From: Candidatus Nealsonbacteria bacterium CG08_land_8_20_14_0_20_36_22
Lineage (GTDB): Bacteria; Patescibacteriota; Minisyncoccia; Minisyncoccales; GWA2-38-27
Assembly (NCBI GenBank): GCA_002774555.1
Contig: PEYC01000020.1
Location: forward strand, 1 to 16,136
Reading direction: 5' to 3'
Length of the DNA stretch: 16,136 nt
Both the position numbers and the translations under genes were made by a program. A model generated the notes under the pieces. It had not been told where the DNA came from. It did no database searches and saw nothing but the letters and a program-made list of their open reading frames with translations. Each line of letters opens with the position of its first letter. The first letter of the stretch is position 1. Positions 11,948 to 16,136 of this stretch are shown one piece after another.

Positions 11948-13708
11948 ATGACTTCAAAGGAATTGAGGAAAAAATTCTTGGATTTTTTCAAAAAAAAAGG
12001 ACACGCCATAATTCCCGGCGCTTCTTTGATTCCTGAGCACGATCCAACCGTGCTTTTTACCACGGCTGGCATGCATCCCCTCACCCCTTTTTTATTAGGA
12101 GAAAAACACCCGGCTGGTCAAAGATTAGCTGACGCTCAGAAATGCGTTCGGACCGGCGACATTGATTCAATTGGCGACAACTGGCATTTAACTTTTTTTG
12201 AGATGCTGGGCAACTGGTCTCTAGGCGATTATTGGAAAAAAGAGGCGATTGAATGGAGTTTTGAATTTTTGACTGAGAAAAAATGGCTTGATATTCCAGC
12301 TGGAAAGTTGAGCATCACGGTTTTTGCTGGAGATAAGGATGCGCCAGAAGACAAAGATTCAGCCAAAATTTGGCAGAAATTAGGTATTCTAAAAGAAAGA
12401 ATTTACTATTTACCAAAAGAGGAGAATTGGTGGGGCCCGGCTGGTCAGACCGGCCCCTGCGGTCCTTGCACCGAAATGTTTTATGACACTGGAAAAGAGA
12501 AATGTAATTCTAATTGCCGGCCAGGTTGTTCTTGCGGTAAATATGCTGAGATTTGGAATGATGTTTTTATGGAGTTTAATAAAACAAAAGAAGGAAAATA
12601 TCTGCCCTTAAAACAAAAAAATGTTGATACTGGAATGGGGCTGGAAAGAACAATTGCTGTTTTGGCAGGATTTGACAATGTTTATGAAACCGAATTATTC
12701 AAACCAATAATAAAAAAAATAGGAGAACTAACCACAAAAAACTATCCACTACCCACTACCCACTACAGAATTATCGCCGACCATTTGAAAGCAGCCACTT
12801 TTATTTTGGCCGAAAACATTGAACCATCTAACGTTGAAAGAGGTTATGTGCTTCGTCGGTTAATTAGGCGAGCAGTTAGACACGGCCGGCAAATAGGAAT
12901 TAAAAATATTTTTACCCATAAAGTTGCCGAAAGTATTATTGAAATTTATCCCGAGCTTAAAAAAAATCAAGATTTTATTTTTGAGCAATTAATTAGAGAA
13001 GAAGAAAAATTTGGAAAGACACTGAAAAGGGGATTAAAGCAGTTTGAAAGATTAGCTAAAAATAATAAAATTACAGGCGAGAAGGCCTTTAATCTTTATC
13101 AAAACTACGGCTTTCCTTTGGAATTGACTCAAGAGCTAGGTAAAGAAAGAAATATAAAGATAGATGAAAAAGATTTTCAAGAGGCCCTGAAAAAACACCA
13201 AGAACTTTCTCGTCTGGGTTCAGAAAAGAAATTTAAAGGAGGCTTGGCTGACCACTCTAAGAAGGTAACGAAATATCATACTGCCACCCATTTACTTTTA
13301 GCTGCTTTGCGTCAAATTTTAAGTAGTCATATTTATCAAAGAGGAAGTAATATTACAGCTGAAAGATTACGTTTTGATTTTTCTCATACAGCTAAATTAA
13401 CTCCAGAAGAACTTAAAAAAGTAGAGGATTTGGTTAATCAAAAAATTAAAGATGGCTTGGAAGTAAAATGGGAAGAGATGTCTTTAGAGGAGGCCAAAAA
13501 ACAAAGGGCAATGGGTGTTTTTGGAGAAAAATATGGAGAAAGAGTTAAGGTTTATACTATTTTTAATCCCAAAACCGGCGAGATTTTCAGCCAAGAAATT
13601 TGCGGTGGCCCCCACGTAAAAAGAACTTCAGAGCTTGGCAAATTTAAAATCATCAAAGAAGAATCTTCTGGCGCCAGCGTCCGCCGTCTTCGCGCCGTCT
13701 TGGAATAA
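11948..13708 (+). CDS. alaS: Alanyl-tRNA synthetase, short form without C-terminal domain
   Basis: AlaRS charges tRNA-Ala. The 586-aa product starts with the class II catalytic core (TSKELRKKFLDFFKKKGH; FTTAGMHPLTPFLLG; GNWSLGDYWKKEAI; WWGPAGQTGPCGPCTEMFYD) and has a Cys-rich insert at 186-196 (CNSNC, PGCSCG) before YAEIWNDVFMEFN. The tRNA-recognition region contains ERGYVLRRLIRRAVRHGRQIG. The editing domain is present, with HTATH at 444-448 and CGGPH at 552-556, the four zinc ligands that clear mischarged Ser/Gly. The protein stops just after SSGASVRRLRAVLE, so the C-Ala/DHHA1 domain of the roughly 875-aa enzymes is missing. Residues near 267-273 (YPLPTTHY) come from a heptamer repeat. Confidence 0.93.
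   Translation: MTSKELRKKFLDFFKKKGHAIIPGASLIPEHDPTVLFTTAGMHPLTPFLLGEKHPAGQRLADAQKCVRTGDIDSIGDNWHLTFFEMLGNWSLGDYWKKEAIEWSFEFLTEKKWLDIPAGKLSITVFAGDKDAPEDKDSAKIWQKLGILKERIYYLPKEENWWGPAGQTGPCGPCTEMFYDTGKEKCNSNCRPGCSCGKYAEIWNDVFMEFNKTKEGKYLPLKQKNVDTGMGLERTIAVLAGFDNVYETELFKPIIKKIGELTTKNYPLPTTHYRIIADHLKAATFILAENIEPSNVERGYVLRRLIRRAVRHGRQIGIKNIFTHKVAESIIEIYPELKKNQDFIFEQLIREEEKFGKTLKRGLKQFERLAKNNKITGEKAFNLYQNYGFPLELTQELGKERNIKIDEKDFQEALKKHQELSRLGSEKKFKGGLADHSKKVTKYHTATHLLLAALRQILSSHIYQRGSNITAERLRFDFSHTAKLTPEELKKVEDLVNQKIKDGLEVKWEEMSLEEAKKQRAMGVFGEKYGERVKVYTIFNPKTGEIFSQEICGGPHVKRTSELGKFKIIKEESSGASVRRLRAVLE
12746..12766 (+). repeat. Tandem heptamer CCACTAC x3 inside alaS
   Basis: Three perfect copies of CCACTAC run from 12746 to 12766 and encode the PLPTTHY segment. 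One copy is 7 nt, so a change of one copy would shift the alaS frame; three copies (21 nt) keep it. The C-rich unit differs in composition from the A-rich surroundings. Confidence 0.88.
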
Positions 13709-13728
13709 AAAGAAATATTTGATATAAT
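13700..13728 (+). promoter_or_regulatory. Promoter for the pilM-like gene, probably leaderless
   Basis: TTGGAA (13700-13705), a 17-base spacer, then TATAAT (13723-13728) preceded by TGA (extended -10). The -35 lies in the last codons of alaS. Six bases separate the -10 from the ATG at 13735, so the predicted start falls on or next to the start codon. Confidence 0.75.
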
Positions 13729-13734
13729 TAAATA

Positions 13735-14880
13735 ATGGGATTTAGTTTTTTTTATAAGAAAAAGGAGAGACCTTTTTTGGTTTTGGATGTTGGAACAGAA
13801 GCAGTGAAAGTTTTGGCTTGTAGAAAAGAAAATAGCAAGACCGTTATTTTAGGAGCAGCTACTCAATATTTTGAAAGATATGGCGTTTTTAACGGACAGG
13901 ATTTTGCGGCTGAAATAATAAAAAAAGCTATTCTAAAAGCAATCGCCGGAGCTGAGCAAGATTTTATTATTTATTCAGAAAGAGCGAAAATGCCGGCATT
14001 AGTAACCTTGCCCCCCGATGTCTTAAGGGCAGAAATTATAGAACAAACTTTTAGACAAAAGGACTCAAAAAAGAAAATAGCGAGAAAGGAAGAAAAAATT
14101 ATTTTAGAACAGGTTTTTAAAGGAGCCCAAGAGGAAATTTCTCAAACATTTTTTAAAAAATTTGGTATTTTGCCAAAAGATATCAATTGGATTTCTTTCA
14201 ATATTTTAAATATAAAAGTTGATGGATATTCTGTAAGATGGGTTCAGGGATATAACGGCAGAGAGTTGAAATTTAAAATTTTAGTTATTTTTTCGCCAAA
14301 ATATTATTTTGAAAGTGCCCAAAAAATTTTAGAAAGTTTAAAATTAAGAGTTTCTAAAATAATACATTTAACCGAGGTTTTGCCCGTTGTTTTTGGAGAG
14401 AAAATTTCAGATGGTATCTTTATTGATGTTGGAGGTAGGATTAGCCAAATTTTTTTAATAAAAAATGAGGAGTTAATGCAATTTAGAGAGCTTGAAAAGG
14501 GAGGTGAAATTTTTACTCAGAAACTATCTGAAACCTTAGGAATTGATATAGAATCGGCCAGAATTTTTAAAGAAAAATATGCGAGCAAGCAATTAAGTCC
14601 TGAGAGCGAGCAAAGAATTAGAGAGATATTTTTGAAAGAGAAAAGGACATGGTATGAAAGTTTGGATATTTTTTCTTCACCTATTTTCTTATTCGGGGGC
14701 GCTAGTTTATTGCCGGAGATTAGAGAAACCCCGGGAGAAAGCAAGGTTTTTTATCCCAAGGACTTAAGCAATATTGAAGACGCAACAAATAAAATTAATG
14801 TTCCCCAATATACCCCTTCTTTATTAATAGCCCAATTTTATGGCAAAGAAATTTTACGACATAATTCCTCTTCAAGATAA
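13735..14880 (+). CDS. PilM/FtsA-like actin-fold ATPase
   Basis: The 381-aa protein resembles the PilM/FtsA branch of the actin superfamily. PilM is a cytoplasmic ATPase that links to the inner-membrane PilN in type IV pilus machines. The nucleotide-site motifs are visible: phosphate-1 FLVLDVGTEAVKVL at 14-27, phosphate-2 IFIDVGGRISQIFLI at about 228-242, and the adenosine-type IFLFGGASLLPEI at about 317-329. A central region of about residues 75-225 would contain the SHS2-like subdomain. There is no membrane segment. It has its own promoter and overlaps the next gene by 41 bases, so the two are surely linked. The length fits PilM (about 350 aa). No pilin or PilN/O/P/Q gene is visible here, so the machine it serves is uncertain. 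Confidence 0.75.
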   Translation: MGFSFFYKKKERPFLVLDVGTEAVKVLACRKENSKTVILGAATQYFERYGVFNGQDFAAEIIKKAILKAIAGAEQDFIIYSERAKMPALVTLPPDVLRAEIIEQTFRQKDSKKKIARKEEKIILEQVFKGAQEEISQTFFKKFGILPKDINWISFNILNIKVDGYSVRWVQGYNGRELKFKILVIFSPKYYFESAQKILESLKLRVSKIIHLTEVLPVVFGEKISDGIFIDVGGRISQIFLIKNEELMQFRELEKGGEIFTQKLSETLGIDIESARIFKEKYASKQLSPESEQRIREIFLKEKRTWYESLDIFSSPIFLFGGASLLPEIRETPGESKVFYPKDLSNIEDATNKINVPQYTPSLLIAQFYGKEILRHNSSSR

Positions 14881-16075
14881 AACGATACAAGACAAAACAA
14901 TTTTTAAAAACCCTTCTTTAAAAACTCCTACTGCCAAAGGCGCGGTCTTTTTTTTAATTCTTTTAGTTTTGGTAGTAGGAGTTTTTGGCCTTTTCTTCTT
15001 TGCTAAAATAGAGATTGAAATTTGGCCAACAACCGAACTATTAACTTTAGAAAAAGAAATTACCATAGATTCTAAGGCAGAAAAATCTGATTTTGAGAAG
15101 GGAATCTTCTTAGCTAAGGTTTTTGAGACCCAAAAAAGTGCTTCCAGGGAATTTCCCGCTACAGGTAAATTTTTGAAGAAAGAAAAAGCCCGAGGTATTC
15201 TTACGGTTTATAACGGATACTCGGTTTCTCCCCGCAGTTTAATACCTTCTCGATTTATCTCAGCAGACGGGAAGTTGTTTTGGTCAACAAAAACAATAAC
15301 CATTCCCGGCGCAACATACGAAAAAGGCAAGCTTATTCCCGGGAAGCTCGAGGTTGAGGTTCAAGCCGCAGAGCCGGGTGAAGAATATAATATTGAACCT
15401 TCCACTTTTGCCCTTCCTGTCTTAGCGGGTTCTCCTTTATACACTGCAGTTTATGCTAAATCATTTTCTCCTATGGTAGGTGGCTTTATAGGTCAGGTTT
15501 CTCAAGTTACCAAAGAGGATTTAGAAAAAGCTAAGAATATTTTAGTAGAAGAAGCAGAAAATAAGGGGAAAGAATTTCTAAAAGAAACCCTTCCAGAGGA
15601 CTTTGTTTTAATGGAACAGACAATATCTCAGCAAATTCTTGAAGCCAAGAGTTCAATAGAGGTAGGGGTAGAGGCAGAATCGTTTAATGAGCAAGTTAAG
15701 GTAAAATTAGAAGGGCTCGGATTTAAAAAATCAGAGCTTGATGAGTTTGTCAGAGAAATTATTAGTTTAAATATTAAAGAAGGCGAAAAGTTTCAAGAAA
15801 AGAGTCTTGAAGTTAATTATTCTCTTTTAAATTTACCCAGCACTACTTTTCTTGAAAAAGTGGTGCTGGGTTTAGAAATTAAGACCAAAGTTTATTCAGA
15901 TATTGATGAAGAAGGACTGAAAAAAGCTCTTTTAGGGAAATCACTCAAAGAAACTAAATTATTTTTAGACAATTTGAAAGGCATAGAAAGAATTGAAGTA
16001 AAATCTTGGCCCTTTTTTAGTAAGAAAATTCCAGAAGACATAAATAAAGTAAAAATCAGGTTGAATATTGACTAA
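14840..16075 (+). CDS. Single-pass membrane protein with baseplate-J-like domain
   Basis: The 411-aa protein has a cytoplasmic N-terminus of about 33 residues, one membrane helix at about 34-54 (AVFFLILLVLVVGVFGLFFF region), and a large outer part. Residues about 105-215 (FPATGKFLKKEKARGILTVYNG, then LIPSRFISADGKLFWSTKTITIP, then VEVQAAEPGEEYNIEPSTFALP) follow the pattern of the baseplate J/gp47 family: a threshold of 'NG', a DG-x-x-F/W strand pair, and the A-x-x-x-G-x-x-x-N-I signature. The C-terminal half is Glu/Lys-rich, with possible coiled-coil stretches. An in-frame near-duplication (QDKTI twice, residues 12-21) lies in the N-terminal tail. Its start is inside the pilM-like gene. It may take the place of PilN as partner of the actin-like ATPase, but that is an inference. 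Confidence 0.68.
   Translation: MAKKFYDIIPLQDKTIQDKTIFKNPSLKTPTAKGAVFFLILLVLVVGVFGLFFFAKIEIEIWPTTELLTLEKEITIDSKAEKSDFEKGIFLAKVFETQKSASREFPATGKFLKKEKARGILTVYNGYSVSPRSLIPSRFISADGKLFWSTKTITIPGATYEKGKLIPGKLEVEVQAAEPGEEYNIEPSTFALPVLAGSPLYTAVYAKSFSPMVGGFIGQVSQVTKEDLEKAKNILVEEAENKGKEFLKETLPEDFVLMEQTISQQILEAKSSIEVGVEAESFNEQVKVKLEGLGFKKSELDEFVREIISLNIKEGEKFQEKSLEVNYSLLNLPSTTFLEKVVLGLEIKTKVYSDIDEEGLKKALLGKSLKETKLFLDNLKGIERIEVKSWPFFSKKIPEDINKVKIRLNID
15835..15871 (+). other. Strong intragenic hairpin, 16-bp stem
   Basis: ACCCAGCACTACTTTT (15835-15850) pairs with AAAAGTGGTGCTGGGT (15856-15871) over 16 base pairs with a single T-G wobble and a 5-nt loop CTTGA. It lies inside the baseplate-J-like gene. 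No T-tract follows, so it is not a typical terminator. Confidence 0.85.
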
Positions 16076-16096
16076 TCAGAGAAACCTTGCTATATT
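16068..16096 (+). promoter_or_regulatory. Extended -10 promoter for the gene at the window end
   Basis: TTGACT (16068-16073), a 17-base spacer, then TATATT (16091-16096) preceded by TGC. The -35 overlaps the stop codon of the baseplate-J-like gene. The ATG at 16111 would leave a leader of about 7-8 nt. Confidence 0.75.
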
Positions 16097-16110
16097 AAAT
16101 AATTATTCAA

Positions 16111-16136
16111 ATGGGAAAGCTTGATAAAAAAGCTAA
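16111..16136 (+). CDS. Start of an unknown gene, partial
   Basis: An ATG at 16111 opens a frame reading MGKLDKKA up to the window end, just downstream of a good promoter. Eight codons are too few to assign a family. The start is supported mainly by the promoter position; no Shine-Dalgarno is present. Confidence 0.45.

Noticed and set aside
12431..12460. GGGGCC/GGCCCC inverted repeat in alaS
   Set aside because: It lies in the strongly conserved GPAGQTGPCGP segment, so the GC-rich symmetry follows from Gly/Pro codons.
1..16136. CRISPR arrays, tRNA or rRNA genes, transposases, integrases
   Set aside because: No spaced direct repeats, cloverleaf-like segments or transposase/integrase motifs were seen on either strand; open minus-strand frames all look like shadows of + strand genes.

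Overview
The window is AT-rich, gene-dense and almost entirely coding on the + strand. It looks like a piece of a Candidate Phyla Radiation (Patescibacteria) genome, most likely Parcubacteria-like. The evidence is an spc-type ribosomal operon with no rpmD (L30), a short alanyl-tRNA synthetase without the C-terminal domain, very short intergenic gaps, almost no Shine-Dalgarno sequences, and a PilM/baseplate-J-like gene pair. TGA is used as a real stop (for example at the ends of S17, L24 and L15), so this is the standard bacterial code and not the UGA=Gly code of Gracilibacteria/Absconditabacteria. The lineage is inferred from these traits; no tree was built.

Layout. 1-8218 is the S10/spc ribosomal operon: tail of (probable) rplV, then rpsC, rplP, rpmC, rpsQ, rplN, rplX, rplE, rpsN (zinc type), rpsH, rplF, rplR, rpsE, rplO, secY, adk, map. 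Most genes overlap or nearly touch. The four larger gaps or junctions (rplE-rpsN, rpsN-rpsH, rpsE-rplO, rplO-secY) are filled by quasi-palindromic arrays of 7- or 8-nt units that can fold into long A/U hairpins and run into the ends of neighbouring genes. The usual continuation (infA-rpmJ-rpsM-rpsK-rpsD-rpoA-rplQ) is absent. After map comes a compact independent unit (8201-8500): a consensus promoter, the only consensus Shine-Dalgarno in the window, a 45-codon ORF for a small one-helix membrane peptide, and an intrinsic terminator.

8519-10612 holds a toxin-antitoxin-like pair (DUF6922-like protein plus an AbiEii-type nucleotidyltransferase), translationally coupled to galT. Then follow tpiA, a YkuK/DUF458 RNase-H-like gene and a short alaS. 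tpiA and alaS each carry an in-frame tandem heptanucleotide repeat. 13700-16075 is a pair made of a PilM/FtsA-like actin-fold protein and a single-pass membrane protein with a baseplate-J-like domain. A further gene starts at 16111 and runs off the end.

How it fits together. The first half makes ribosomal subunits plus the translocon (SecY), adenylate kinase and N-terminal methionine removal. The second half mixes sugar metabolism, tRNA charging, a defence/TA module and a cell-envelope apparatus. Several promoters downstream of map have extended -10 elements ending only 6-14 nt before the start codon, with -35 boxes inside the end of the upstream gene, so leaderless or very short-leader transcripts are likely.
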